Assembly (NCBI GenBank): GCA_028278205.1
Contig: JANQES010000132.1
Coordinates: forward strand, 32,464 to 96,463
Length of the DNA stretch: 64,000 bases
Origin: Rhodothermales bacterium
GTDB lineage: Bacteria; Bacteroidota; Rhodothermia; Rhodothermales; Bin80
Direction: 5' to 3'
Each line of letters begins with the position of its first letter. Within the stretch, counting starts at the first letter, position 1. Position numbers and translations under genes: made by a program. This document shows positions 35,840 to 45,426 of the stretch, piece by piece. The notes beneath the pieces were generated by a model that was not told where the DNA came from, did not search any database, and saw only the letters and a list, made by a program, of their open reading frames with translations.

Positions 35840-37045
35840 ATGAAGAACGACGAAAAATCAGGCAACCCTCTTTCCAGAAGGCAATTTCTTTCGATGGCCT
35901 CTGCCGCTTCCATAGGCTTGAGCGCGGTGCCTTTTGTGCCTGCTCAGGCCGGCCCGCCGCGCGCCGGGAGGATGTGGGCGCCGCCCGTTCCTGAATGGCG
36001 CAACCGCCAGGACGGCATGGCCTATCGCATGCTGGGGCGCACCGGCATGATGATTTCCGAAGTCGTAAACGGCGGCGACCCGGTGCGTCTCGATAACCTG
36101 CGCCCCACCGAACTCGCCATCGAGCGCGGGCTTAATTACCTCGACATGGCGCCGGCCTACGGCAGAGGCGAATGCGAACGCGCCTACGCCCGGATCATCG
36201 ACACGCCTTCCAAGCGCGAAAAGGTGTTCATGACCACCAAGGTGAGCAGCTTCAAAGGCGTCCGCAACCGGATGTATCGGGAGATTTTCGACGGGCTGCC
36301 GGGCGAAAAACAGGCCGCCATCACGAAGCGTGCGCAAGAAATTCGCGCCGAACGCGCGGTGGATAAACCCGGCTACTTCTTCACCTACTGGCCCGGCCAG
36401 GCCCGCTCGATGGACGGAAGCTATCTTTCGGTGGCGATGATGAAAGACTACGCCCACCGGGTCGAAGGCAGCAAGGCGTTCAACGAAGCGATCATCAAAT
36501 CTGTCGAAGAAAGCCTCGAACGCACCGGCATCGACTACTTCGACATCCTCATGTGTCCCCATGGCGCCGACTGTCCCGAGGATGTTCAGGTGCCGGAGAT
36601 CTGGGAGACGTTCGCCCAACTCAAGCGCGATGGCAAGGTTCGTTTTCTCGGCGTTTCCAGCCACAACGACCCGGCGGGTGTGCTGCGCGCCGCCGCAGAA
36701 ACCGACCAGTTCGACGTCTGCATGTGCGCCTACAACATCGCCAACGGCGGGTATCTCGAAGACGCCATCCGGTTTGCCCATCAGGAGAAAGGCATGGGCA
36801 TCATCGCCATGAAAGCGGCCATGGCGGTGGCTACGCATCACAAAGCCATCCAGCCCATTCCGCAGTGGCGTATCGACAAGGTGCAGCGCATCGTGCCGGG
36901 CGAGATGAAAGCGCCGATGAAAGCCTACGTCTGGGCCTTGCAAAATCCCAACATTTCCGCCGTCATCTCCAACCTCTGGGATGCCACGTTTGTGGAAGAA
37001 AACCTCTCGCTGGCCGGCTTGAAGGTGGAGTTGAATCCGGGATGA
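35840..37045 (+). CDS. Tat-exported aldo/keto reductase
   Basis: A 401-residue protein. The N-terminus has a twin-arginine signal (PLSRRQFLSMASAASIGLSA, ending VPAQA) with start at ATG 35840. The aldo/keto reductase barrel follows: GLNYLDMAPAYGRGECERAY holds the catalytic Asp and Tyr, VFMTTKVS the Lys, LMCPHGADCP the His, and VRFLGVSSHNDPA the central strand. Export with a folded nicotinamide cofactor explains the use of Tat. The substrate is unknown. With the YdjC-type gene and the Tat-exported Gfo/Idh gene downstream it suggests periplasmic sugar modification. Confidence 0.88.
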   Translation: MKNDEKSGNPLSRRQFLSMASAASIGLSAVPFVPAQAGPPRAGRMWAPPVPEWRNRQDGMAYRMLGRTGMMISEVVNGGDPVRLDNLRPTELAIERGLNYLDMAPAYGRGECERAYARIIDTPSKREKVFMTTKVSSFKGVRNRMYREIFDGLPGEKQAAITKRAQEIRAERAVDKPGYFFTYWPGQARSMDGSYLSVAMMKDYAHRVEGSKAFNEAIIKSVEESLERTGIDYFDILMCPHGADCPEDVQVPEIWETFAQLKRDGKVRFLGVSSHNDPAGVLRAAAETDQFDVCMCAYNIANGGYLEDAIRFAHQEKGMGIIAMKAAMAVATHHKAIQPIPQWRIDKVQRIVPGEMKAPMKAYVWALQNPNISAVISNLWDATFVEENLSLAGLKVELNPG

Positions 37046-37089
37046 GTTCAAGGTTGGTTAATGCGTAACTTTGACCTTGAACCTTGAAC
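37046..37089. repeat. Word palindrome, GTTCAAGGTT type
   Basis: GTTCAAGGTT (37046-37055) faces AACCTTGAAC (37080-37089), beginning at the base after the reductase stop. Confidence 0.8.
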
Positions 37090-37104
37090 GCAAACCGTAA
37101 TACG

Positions 37105-38061
37105 ATGAGCAAACAACGCACACGAGCCGGGATCGTCGTTCTGGGGATGCTTTTGGGGGTGATGGGGCCGGAGGCAGCGAGGGCGCAATCGGGCGCAGCG
37201 CCGACGCTGGCAGAGCGCCTCGGCTACGCACCCGGCGACAAACTGCTCATCGTCAACGGCGATGACGTGGGTGTGAGCCATGCGGCGAATGCGGCTTCGA
37301 TTGATGCCATGGAAAACGGGCTGATGACCAGCGCCACGATCATGGTGCCCTGTCCGTGGTTTCCCGAAATCGCAGCCTACGCCCGCGCTCATCCGGAAGC
37401 GGATTTCGGCCTGCACCTGACCCACACGAGCGAATGGAAAGGGTATCGGTGGGGGCCGGTGGCAGACCGGGCGGCGGTGCCGGGGCTCGTCGATCCGCAG
37501 GGCTATTTGTGGCCCGCAACGCAGGATGTCTACCGCGAAGCCACGCCCGAACAGGCGCTCATCGAGGCCCGCGCGCAGATCGAAAAAGCCCTCGCCGCCG
37601 GCATCGACGTGACGCACCTCGACTCGCACATGGGGGTGTTGCAATACGATCCGGCCTACCATGAGGTCTATCACACGCTGGCGCGGGAGTACGACCTGCC
37701 GATTCGGATGGCTTCTCAGGAGACGCTCGAAGCCTACGGGATGGGGCACCTGCGCGCTCAACTGGAGGAAGACGGCATCGTCTCGCCGGATTACCTGATC
37801 TTCGGCGGCCCGGAGAAAGGAGAGCCGGTCGAGAAGTACTGGAAGCGCATCTTGAGCGATCTGAAGCCTGGCGTGACGGAACTCTTCATCCACGCGGCCC
37901 TGGCGGGCGAGGAAATGCGGCACATCACTAATTCCTGGAAAACCCGCGATACCGAATACCGGCTCTTCACGACCGATCCTGAAATCCGGCAACTCTTAGA
38001 GGACGAGGGTATCATTCTCATCGGCTATCGCCCGCTGCGTGATCTGCAACGCGCCCGGTAG
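37105..38061 (+). CDS. YdjC/ChbG-family carbohydrate deacetylase, exported
   Basis: A 318-residue protein with a signal peptide (RAGIVVLGMLLGVMGPEAARA). The YdjC fold is recognised by LLIVNGDDVGVSHAANAASI (metal-binding aspartate), GLHLTHTSEWKGY (metal-binding histidine) and VTHLDSHMGVLQ. This family removes acetyl groups from diacetylchitobiose-type or other oligosaccharides. The periplasmic location differs from the cytoplasmic ChbG of Escherichia coli. Its 3' end overlaps the convergent acetyltransferase gene by 44 bases. It follows the reductase after 59 bases and may be in one operon with it. Confidence 0.85.
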   Translation: MSKQRTRAGIVVLGMLLGVMGPEAARAQSGAAPTLAERLGYAPGDKLLIVNGDDVGVSHAANAASIDAMENGLMTSATIMVPCPWFPEIAAYARAHPEADFGLHLTHTSEWKGYRWGPVADRAAVPGLVDPQGYLWPATQDVYREATPEQALIEARAQIEKALAAGIDVTHLDSHMGVLQYDPAYHEVYHTLAREYDLPIRMASQETLEAYGMGHLRAQLEEDGIVSPDYLIFGGPEKGEPVEKYWKRILSDLKPGVTELFIHAALAGEEMRHITNSWKTRDTEYRLFTTDPEIRQLLEDEGIILIGYRPLRDLQRAR

Positions 38062-38563
38062 GGGATTGGTGGGCATCCAACCATCGCTTGTTTGCCAGCA
38101 CCACCGAGGTCTTCACTTGTCGTTCCGGGATGTGCCAGTACCGTTTCAGCAGCCGATCTTTCTCGGCCTCAGAGACGAGGCCATAACCGTTCTTCTGATA
38201 AAACGCGATGGCCCAGCTGGCGGCAACCCACGTACCTATTAAAATCGGACCCGATACCAGCGATTCAAGGTGGTGCAGCAGCCGCGCCCCGATGCCTTGA
38301 CGGCGCGCGTGCGTGGCGACGTACGCGTGCCGGATCAGATGCACCTCGCCTCGGTCCTGAATGCCCATCACGCCCACGAGCGTGCCGTCTCGTTCCAGGC
38401 CCCAGAAAACGACGCCCTCCGCCATTTCATGCGTCAGTTCGTCGCGGGTCATGTAGGGTTCATGCCAGCGGTCGGCGGGAATGATGCCTTTATAGGCCTG
38501 TGCCGCGTCGTTGATGATTGCGTAGATCGCCGCGAAGTCGGAGGGCGCGCAGAGACGGATCAT
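38018..38563 (-). CDS. GNAT-family N-acetyltransferase
   Basis: A 181-residue acetyl-CoA-dependent acetyltransferase starting MIRLCAPSDFAAIYAIINDA. The acetyl-CoA loop is THARRQGIGARLLHHL (the R-x-x-G-x-G/A signature), preceded by LVGVMGIQDRGEVHLIRHAY, and followed by WAIAFYQKNGYGLV, the usual final strand. The start codon overlaps the stop of the methyltransferase gene by four bases (ATGA), so the two are translationally coupled. The acceptor is unknown. The small overlap with the convergent YdjC-type gene at the 3' end is unusual but plausible. Confidence 0.85.
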   Translation of the reverse strand: MIRLCAPSDFAAIYAIINDAAQAYKGIIPADRWHEPYMTRDELTHEMAEGVVFWGLERDGTLVGVMGIQDRGEVHLIRHAYVATHARRQGIGARLLHHLESLVSGPILIGTWVAASWAIAFYQKNGYGLVSEAEKDRLLKRYWHIPERQVKTSVVLANKRWLDAHQSPTGRVADHAAGDSR

Positions 38564-39261
38564 CGTTCGGTTTGCTTTTGCCAGACCATTGCAAAACTCA
38601 CCGGGCGGTTCCGGTATTGCGCCCATTTGGGCTTCTTCGCCAGCCATGCCTCGTCGATGATTCCTTCGTCCATCTCTGCCAGCGTCCAGCCCGCTGCGTG
38701 GGCTGCCTTGACGTGGTCGCTGAGCAGATGCACGTAGCTCTCGATGGCCACCGCCTCGCCGTCGGCCCGGTGAAAATGGGTGATGATCCCCTGCATCAGA
38801 AAATGCGGGTGATAGCCTACCAGGACGAAGGTGCCTTCGGGGCTCGTCAGGCGGGCGGCTTCGCGGTAGAGCGGCGCCAGGTCTGCCAGGTGCTCGTCGG
38901 CCAGTGCTTCAATCGCCAGGTCATAGTTTCCGGCATCCAGGCCTGTGTCGGTGATGTCGGCCTGGTAGAGCGTCCGGTAGACGCCTTTGTCCTGCGCGCG
39001 GGCCAGCATCTCCGGCGTAATATCGACCCCGTCGAAGGCCTGGACGCCCTGACGACGGAGCCACACCCCGGTGCGCCCGGTGCCGCAGGCCAGATCGACG
39101 GCGCTCCGGATGCCGGGCCAGGAGACCGTTTCGATGCTCTCTAACAGGCGCAGATCCATCTCATCCTCGACGGTCTGCTCGTAGGAGTGAACCCATTCGC
39201 CGTAGCCTTGCCGGACGGGCAGGACGCGGTATTTACGCACGTCGAAGCTGGAGAAATCCAT
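38560..39261 (-). CDS. SAM-dependent methyltransferase
   Basis: A 233-residue class I methyltransferase. SAVDLACGTGRTGVWLRRQG is the SAM-binding motif I, FDGVDITPEMLARAQ motif II, and YDLAIEALADEHLADLAPLY the post-motif region. The absence of a second domain suggests a small-molecule substrate, but no specific one can be named. It is paired with the acetyltransferase through an ATGA overlap, which suggests a shared pathway or a joint detoxification role. Confidence 0.85.
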   Translation of the reverse strand: MDFSSFDVRKYRVLPVRQGYGEWVHSYEQTVEDEMDLRLLESIETVSWPGIRSAVDLACGTGRTGVWLRRQGVQAFDGVDITPEMLARAQDKGVYRTLYQADITDTGLDAGNYDLAIEALADEHLADLAPLYREAARLTSPEGTFVLVGYHPHFLMQGIITHFHRADGEAVAIESYVHLLSDHVKAAHAAGWTLAEMDEGIIDEAWLAKKPKWAQYRNRPVSFAMVWQKQTER

Positions 39262-39683
39262 CGTCTATTGTGATCCAATGCCTGGTTGGAAGGGGGCGAC
39301 TATCGACCGATAAACGGCCCATCCACGAGCCAGGTTCGAGCGCAAGGTTTCGAGATGGTCTTGATAATCTTCGGGAGGCAGTTTTTCTCAATTCTTACAT
39401 AAGTACTATCCATATATTAAGCAGGCAGGACTATGTTTTGAGGTATTTTCGGTGAGGGCACCTTGACTAACCGAAGGCACAGGTCATGAGTCACGGGTCA
39501 TGGGTCATGAGAAAAACCCATGACTCATGGCCCGTGACTCATGACCGATGCCGAGCGCGCGATGAGCGCAACGGCGTAAAGTACCGCAAAACTATTACCT
39601 GCCTGCTTAAAAGTGGTCGCAGTGCAGTGATATTTTCGGCACGCTCCGCTGGCCCACCCCCTCGCGGCAAAACAGATCTCGTC
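39262..39683. other. Intergenic region of about 420 bases with one word palindrome
   Basis: This gap separates the divergent methyltransferase and Gfo/Idh genes. Apart from the word palindrome at 39482-39546, no gene, RNA or promoter box was recognised. The AT-rich part at 39380-39440 is the best promoter candidate. Confidence 0.5.
39482..39546. repeat. Word palindrome, GGTCATGAGTCACGGG type
   Basis: GGTCATGAGTCACGGG (39482-39497) is perfectly repeated in reverse at the right end, CCCGTGACTCATGACC (39531-39546); inner words are CATGGGTCATGAG. The word family is that of 7024-7092. Confidence 0.9.
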
Positions 39684-41024
39684 ATGGCAAACGGTACGTT
39701 GAACAGGCGTCAGTTCGTCCAGCGCATGGGCCTGGCAGCCGGCGCGATGGCTCTCCCGACTATCATCCCCGCCTCGGCCCTCGGCAGAGGCCGTATCCCG
39801 GCTCCGAGCGACCGCATCACGATGGGCTTCATCGGGATGGGCAGTATGGGGATGAACAATTTGAACGGGTTCATTCAAAAGGAAGACGTGCAGGTTCTGG
39901 CGGTCTGTGACGTCAATCGCGAGGGCGACAACTACGCAGGCAGAGCAGGCCAGATGAGAGGCCGAGAGCCCTCCCGGCAGCTCGTCGAGCAGACCTATGC
40001 CGATCGCATGCGGTCAGGGGCCTATAAAGGCTGCGATGCCTATAAATTTTTCTGGCAGGTGTTGGAGCGCGACGACATCGACGCGGTGTGTCTGGCGCTG
40101 CCGGATCACTGGCATGCCTACATGGCGGTGGCGGCCGCCAGGGCCGGGAAAGACATGTACAGCGAAAAGCCGCTGGCCCGGACTATCTATGAAGGGCGGC
40201 AGATGGTCAAGGCCGTTCGCAAGTATGATCGCGTCTTCCAGAACGGCAGCCAGCAGCGTTCGGATGCCCGCTTCCGGCATGCGTGCGAGCTGGCGCGCAA
40301 CGGCTATCTCGGCGAGATCCAGAAGGTGTATGCGCGTGTCGGCGGTGTTTCTAAGCCGTGCCCTGACCGTGAAGAGCCCATTCCGGACGGATTTCTTTAC
40401 GAGCTGTGGCTCGGCAACGCCCCGCAGGCTCCGTACCACGCCGAACGCGTCAGCGGCAAATACAACACCGAGACGGGGACGTGGAGGGCCTGGCGCGAAT
40501 ACTCGGCAGGCCACGTGGCCGACTGGGGCGCGCATAACTTCGACATTGCCCACTGGGGCCTCGGCATGGACGGCACCGGCCCGGTTAAGATCGTGGCCGC
40601 CGCCGAAGCCGAGGAAAACGAACTGACCCTCTACTATCCCAACGGCATTCCGGTCATCAAAAAAGAAGGGCCGCACGACGGGATGGTCCAGTTCGTTGGC
40701 ACCGAGGGCTGGGTCGGCGTCAGCCGGGGCGATATCTGGGCCTCGGACGAACGCCTGCTGAGCCTGGAGATGAAGCCGAGTGATACGCATCTCTACAAGA
40801 GCGACGACCACCGGCGCGATTTCCTCAACTGTGTCAAGACACGCCAGATTCCCATTTGCGACGTCGCCATCGGCCACAGTTCGCTGACGGCCTGCCTGCT
40901 TTCTGAGATCTCCATGCGCCTTGGCCGCTCGCTGAAATGGGACCCGCACAAGGAAGATTTCGTGGGCGATGAAGAGGCCTCCAGCCTGCTAACGAGGGAG
41001 ATGCGCGGCCCCTGGATCGTTTGA
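39684..41024 (+). CDS. Tat-exported Gfo/Idh/MocA-family oxidoreductase
   Basis: A 446-residue NAD(P)-dependent sugar oxidoreductase. The N-terminus has a twin-arginine signal (NRRQFVQRMGLAAGAMALPT). The Rossmann motif is ITMGFIGMGSMGMNNLNGF, followed by VLAVCDVNREG, and the EKP motif is present in MYSEKPLARTIYEGRQM. The C-terminal (alpha/beta) domain carries AGHVADWGAHNFDIAHWGLG, characteristic of the secreted subfamily common in Planctomycetota and Bacteroidota. Substrate unknown; sugars or sugar acids are likely. It converges on the tssH gene, with only nine bases between the stops. Confidence 0.9.
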   Translation: MANGTLNRRQFVQRMGLAAGAMALPTIIPASALGRGRIPAPSDRITMGFIGMGSMGMNNLNGFIQKEDVQVLAVCDVNREGDNYAGRAGQMRGREPSRQLVEQTYADRMRSGAYKGCDAYKFFWQVLERDDIDAVCLALPDHWHAYMAVAAARAGKDMYSEKPLARTIYEGRQMVKAVRKYDRVFQNGSQQRSDARFRHACELARNGYLGEIQKVYARVGGVSKPCPDREEPIPDGFLYELWLGNAPQAPYHAERVSGKYNTETGTWRAWREYSAGHVADWGAHNFDIAHWGLGMDGTGPVKIVAAAEAEENELTLYYPNGIPVIKKEGPHDGMVQFVGTEGWVGVSRGDIWASDERLLSLEMKPSDTHLYKSDDHRRDFLNCVKTRQIPICDVAIGHSSLTACLLSEISMRLGRSLKWDPHKEDFVGDEEASSLLTREMRGPWIV

Positions 41025-41033
41025 TACCGATTC

Positions 41034-43675
41034 TTAATCGAACGTGTACGTGAAATCGTCCTCGTTATTGAGGCCCAGCGTCATTTTTTCGGGCATCTGT
41101 TCATCGGCCATTTTCGCCAGGAGCGCCTTCGAGGCTTCGGGCAGGACCGCGCGGTCGATGATGAAGTCGATGTTGCGGGCGCCGGTGGCGATCTGGGTGC
41201 ACCGCTCGGCGATGCGTTCAACGATGGGCTCGTCGTAGGCGAAGGCCATGCCGTGCGTGGTGTCGAGGCGTTTGCCGATCTTGTTCAACTTGAGGCGTGT
41301 GATGGCTTTCAACGTATCCTTGCCGAGCGGGTAGAAAGGCACAATCTTCATCCGGCCCAGCAGCGCTGCCTGAAAGTGGCGTACGAGGATCGGATGAATG
41401 GTCTTGCGGGGCTGGTCCGGCGTGGGTCGTTGATCGCCGGAACAGGCATCCAGGAAAAGGTCGGCGCCCACGTTGGACGTCATCATGATGATGGTATTTC
41501 TGAAGCTGATCTCGCGCCCTTCGCCGTCGCGCATCAGGCCTTTGTCGAAGACCTGATAGAACAACTCCATGGCGTCGATGTGCGCTTTTTCTGTCTCGTC
41601 CAACAAGACGACCGAGTAGGGGCGGCGGCGGACGGCCTCGGTGAGCACGCCGCCTTCGCCGTAGCCGACGTAGCCGGGCGGCGAGCCCTTGAGTTGAGCG
41701 ACAGTGTGAGCCTCCTGGTATTCCGACATGTTAATGGTCGTCAGGAACCGCTCGCCCCCGAAAAGCAAATCGGCCAGGGTGCGCGCCGTCTCTGTTTTGC
41801 CCACGCCGCTGGGGCCGACCATCAAAAACACCGCAATGGGCGCTTCCGGATTACCCATGCCCGCCTTCGCCGCGCGGATGCTGTCGGCGATTTCCCCGAT
41901 GGCTTCGTCCTGTCCCTTGATGTATTCGCGCAGCCGGTCTTCCAACTCCAGCAGCAGCGCCGCCTCGTCCTTGAGCATCGTGCCGACCGGGATGCCGGTC
42001 CAGTCAGAAATCACCCGGGCGACGACGTCTTCGTTCACCTCGGCATGGACGAGCGTTTCGCCCGATCCCTTGAGCGCGGCCAGGCCGGCCTGCGCCTGCG
42101 CGAGCTCTTCGCGCAAGCCTGTCAGGTCGTCGTCGGCAGCGGCCTGTCCGTTGCTTTGGATGTGCTCGACGATCTGCCGGCGCAGGTCCTGGATACGCAA
42201 GACCAGGGCCTGCTCCTCCAGCCACTGTGCTTCGAGGTCTTCCTTTTGGGTTTTCAGCGCCCGGCGTTCGGCTTCGAGGGCGGGGAGGTCGTCGTCGGTG
42301 TGGCGAAGCCCCGTGTCCAGGTCGCGCTTGAGCGCGTCGATGTTGATCGTGAGGTTGAGCAGGCGCCGCTCCAGATCGTCGAGGGTCGGGGGCTTGGCCG
42401 ACTGGGTCATCTTCACCCGCGCCGAGGCGGTGTCCATCAGGTCCACGGCTTTGTCGGGCAACTGGCGTCCGGCGATGAACCGCTGGGCCAGCCTCGCGGC
42501 GGCTTCGAGGGCTTCGGCGGTAATCTGCACCTCGTGATGGTCTTCGTATCGGGGGCGAAGCCCGCGCAGCATCACGGCAGCGTCCTCCGCCGACGGTTCA
42601 TCGACCTTGACCATCTGGAAGCGTCGTTCCAGGGCCGGGTCTTTCTCGATGTATTTTTTGTATTCGGGCCAGGTGGTGGCGGCGATGGTGCGCAGTTCGC
42701 CGCGTGCCAGGGCCGGTTTGAGCAGGTTGGCGGCGTCGCTGGTGCCGGCGGCCCCGCCGGCGCCGATGAGCGTATGGGCCTCGTCGATAAAAGTGATGGT
42801 TGGGTTGGGCGCTTCGCGGATTTCCTGAATCACCGACTTGAGCCGGTTTTCGAATTCGCCCTTGACGCCGGCGCCGGCCTGGAGCAGGCCGAGGTCGAGC
42901 GTGCGAATCTCTACGCCGGCCAGGCTGGCGGGCACGTCGCCCTGGACGATGCGCAGCGCCAGGCCTTCCACCACAGCCGTTTTACCGACGCCGGCCTCGC
43001 CTACCAGGATCGGGTTGTTCTTGCGGCGCCGGCTCAGGATGTCGATGATCTGACGGATTTCCTGGTCGCGCGCGAAGACGGGGTCGATCTCGCGGCCTGC
43101 GCCCGGCCCGTCATGTTGAGTGTATAGAGGTCGAGGGCGGTTTCGCCATCGCGTTCGGGCGTCCGCGCCGCCCGAGGCCCGCCGGCCCGCAACACAGGCT
43201 TGTCTTCGACCGAGCCCGCGACGATATCCATAAAGTGTTGCCGCAGTTGGCCGCTCTGAACAGAGGCCAGATCGTCGGCGACGCTGTTGAGGCGATAGCG
43301 GTCACTTTCGAGCAAGGCCTCCAAAAGATGACCGGAACGGATCTTCGGATATCCATGATGCACCGAGGCGACGATCCACGCCGCTTCGGCCAGTTGCATC
43401 AGCAGCGGCGAGAAGGAAGGCCGTCCGGTGTTGCCGGTCTGATATTCTTCCAGCCGTGCCAGCAAGTGCGCCCAGAGCGTGCCCCGATCCACCGAGAAAT
43501 GATCGAGGATGTGGGGCACGTCGCCGGTTCCGTCTTCGAGGAGTTTGAGCAACAGGTGCTCCAGGCTTACTTCGTAGTGCCCCCGCGCAATGCAGAACCC
43601 TGCTGCGGTCTCTAACGCCCGAGTGCAATGGTCGTTGAGTTTCTCAAGCAGTTTCTTTAAATCCTTCGTTACCAT
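41034..43675 (-). pseudogene. tssH: Type VI secretion ATPase TssH/ClpV, split by a one-base frameshift
   Basis: ClpV disassembles the contracted TssB/TssC sheath. The frame from 43675 encodes the N-domain (LLEKLNDHCTRALETAAGFC) to LYTLNMTGRA, then breaks at about 43095-43102. Shifting by one base restores GREIDPVFARDQEIRQIIDI and the first Walker A, LVGEAGVGKTAVVEG; the rest is intact to 41034: Walker B FIDEAHTLIGAGG, arginine-finger region, a middle coiled coil, second Walker A VGPSGVGKTE, and a normal C-terminus. A G lost from a GGG would explain the break; whether it is a real mutation or a sequence error is open. Total length about 870 residues is normal. It is in convergent orientation to the Gfo/Idh gene and divergent from the T6SS operon. 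Confidence 0.88.
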
Positions 43676-43692
43676 CGGAATCTCTACCGGGA

Positions 43693-45426
43693 TTATTGAT
43701 TGTTTAAAAATGCCTTCTCCTTATCGTTGAGAAAACTAACGTTCTTTTGCTCAATTTCATTCAGGCGGTTATAGACGTCGGCTCCATCTTCCGTCTTATC
43801 AGGGATGGCTATATACCAGGCTTGTGGATTAAAGTGCGCCTCCATGGACGGTTTTTCGTGAAGTTTGTAGCCATGCACGGCAAAGATCTCATTCTTCATC
43901 ACCTTGATATCATGCAGGGTAAAGCCCTGGATGCTATCTGCGGTCACGAGGTGAGTCGAAGTCCAGGGATACTTCCGTGTTTCGCAGGCGTCGCCTTCCG
44001 CGTCGTTGTCGTTATCACCCTGGCCCGGGTTGGCCACGGTGGGGCAGTTGTCGTCGTCGTTGGGGATGCCGTCGCCGTCGCTGTCGCCGCCGCCACCGTT
44101 GGTGGGATCGCCGCCGTTGGTGATAATGGGGTTGGCGCTGTCGTCGCAGGCGTCGCCTCTGCCGTCTTTGTCGGAGTCTGCTTGATCGGGGTTAGCAACG
44201 AGGGCGCAGTTGTCGTCGCAGTTTTGGTTATCGCCCCCTTCGCAGGGAATATAGTCGGACCTGCCGTCACCGTTATCTAAAATCCCGTCGTTGTCGTCGT
44301 CGGGGTCGCAGGCGTTGCCCAGGTTGTCTCCGTCCGTGTTTACCTGATCCGGGTTCGGGATCCTCGGGCAGTTGTCGCAGGCGTTGCCGTGTCCGTCGCC
44401 GTCGTTGTCTTCCTGGCGTTCATTCTTGATGAGCGGGCAGTTGTCGTCGCAGTCAGCCGTATTGTTGTTGCTGCAGAGGTTGTCGCCTATCGTCCCGGAG
44501 CTGTCTCCGTCATCGAAGATGGTGTCGTTATCGTCGTCGGGGTCGCAGGCGTCGCCGAGTTTTTCGTTCTCAGCCTCCTCGGCGCCGTCGGTATTTCTCT
44601 GGTCGGGGTTGGGCACGTTCGGGCAGTTGTCGTTTTTACCGAAGCCGTCCCGGTCGGTATCCTGGTTGCGCCCGCCGATGTAGATAGGATAGGTTTGCGG
44701 CGTGGCATCGAGGTTCAGCGAGATGGCCTTGCTTCCTATTTTGCCGCCCCGGTACATCGCGACGTTTATGGAGTTTTCAGGGCTCTGCGTGCCGGTGATC
44801 ACCAGATCATATTGATTCGTCAGATCTCCCTGGCGTAGCGTCATCTGGACGGTGCACGGCTCGGTGCGAGTGCCGGGATAGATGTCGGCGCAGTTGACCG
44901 TCTGCGGGCTATGGGGCGTACCACCCGTAGGGACGGCAAACTGTTTACTGCCGATCTGTATAGACTCGACGTTGGGCGCCGGGCGTTCGTCTTCATCCAG
45001 CGCGATGAGATGAAACGTCAACGGTTTGAAAAACGTCAGTTGTTGGAGGGTCTCAAGATCTTCCGGGGCGTGGAATTCCTGCTTCGAGATCAACGTGTAG
45101 CTTTTATCCGAAGCCGTTGCTTTAAGCGTGAAAGTCGAGAGGTCTTTGGGAAGGTTGAACTTGAGTTTACGGCCCTCTTCCCAGTAGCGCGTCCGCGTCC
45201 AGTCGTCATTCTTTGCGCTGACGATCACCGCCACAGGCCCCTTGATGGGGTTGCTGTCCTGATCGACGATTTGCTCGATTACCAATGTGGATGAGGGCGA
45301 GCCTGTGCAGGCGGCCATCAGGCAGGCGAGGGCGAAGAGCAGCGCAGCAAAAACCGGGGCGCGTCGGGTTCCGGAATGATCTGAATCATCTGATTTTGCA
45401 GCGTGTTTTGAAACTTTTATGTACAT
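43693..45426 (-). CDS. Lipoprotein with thrombospondin type 3 repeats and a C-terminal YARHG domain
   Basis: A 577-residue precursor with lipobox LALACLMAAC (Cys40, start at ATG 45426). Residues about 45-260 are beta-rich. Residues about 265-480 contain six or so thrombospondin type 3 repeats with DxDxDG and NCPxxxNPDQ cores, likely a calcium-filled rod. The C-terminal segment MKNEIFAVHGYKLHEKPSME with WYIAIPDKTEDGADVYNRLN is a YARHG domain. Only 17 bases separate it from tssH, and it is divergent to tssK, so it belongs to the T6SS locus by position. It could be a membrane or peptidoglycan anchor in place of the missing TssJ, which is an inference. The role is not known. Confidence 0.82.
   Translation of the reverse strand: MYIKVSKHAAKSDDSDHSGTRRAPVFAALLFALACLMAACTGSPSSTLVIEQIVDQDSNPIKGPVAVIVSAKNDDWTRTRYWEEGRKLKFNLPKDLSTFTLKATASDKSYTLISKQEFHAPEDLETLQQLTFFKPLTFHLIALDEDERPAPNVESIQIGSKQFAVPTGGTPHSPQTVNCADIYPGTRTEPCTVQMTLRQGDLTNQYDLVITGTQSPENSINVAMYRGGKIGSKAISLNLDATPQTYPIYIGGRNQDTDRDGFGKNDNCPNVPNPDQRNTDGAEEAENEKLGDACDPDDDNDTIFDDGDSSGTIGDNLCSNNNTADCDDNCPLIKNERQEDNDGDGHGNACDNCPRIPNPDQVNTDGDNLGNACDPDDDNDGILDNGDGRSDYIPCEGGDNQNCDDNCALVANPDQADSDKDGRGDACDDSANPIITNGGDPTNGGGGDSDGDGIPNDDDNCPTVANPGQGDNDNDAEGDACETRKYPWTSTHLVTADSIQGFTLHDIKVMKNEIFAVHGYKLHEKPSMEAHFNPQAWYIAIPDKTEDGADVYNRLNEIEQKNVSFLNDKEKAFLNNQ

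Noticed and set aside
41253..43127. Long open frame of 624 codons on the plus strand
   Set aside because: It is antisense to the well-supported ClpV gene and has low-complexity content without domain signatures.
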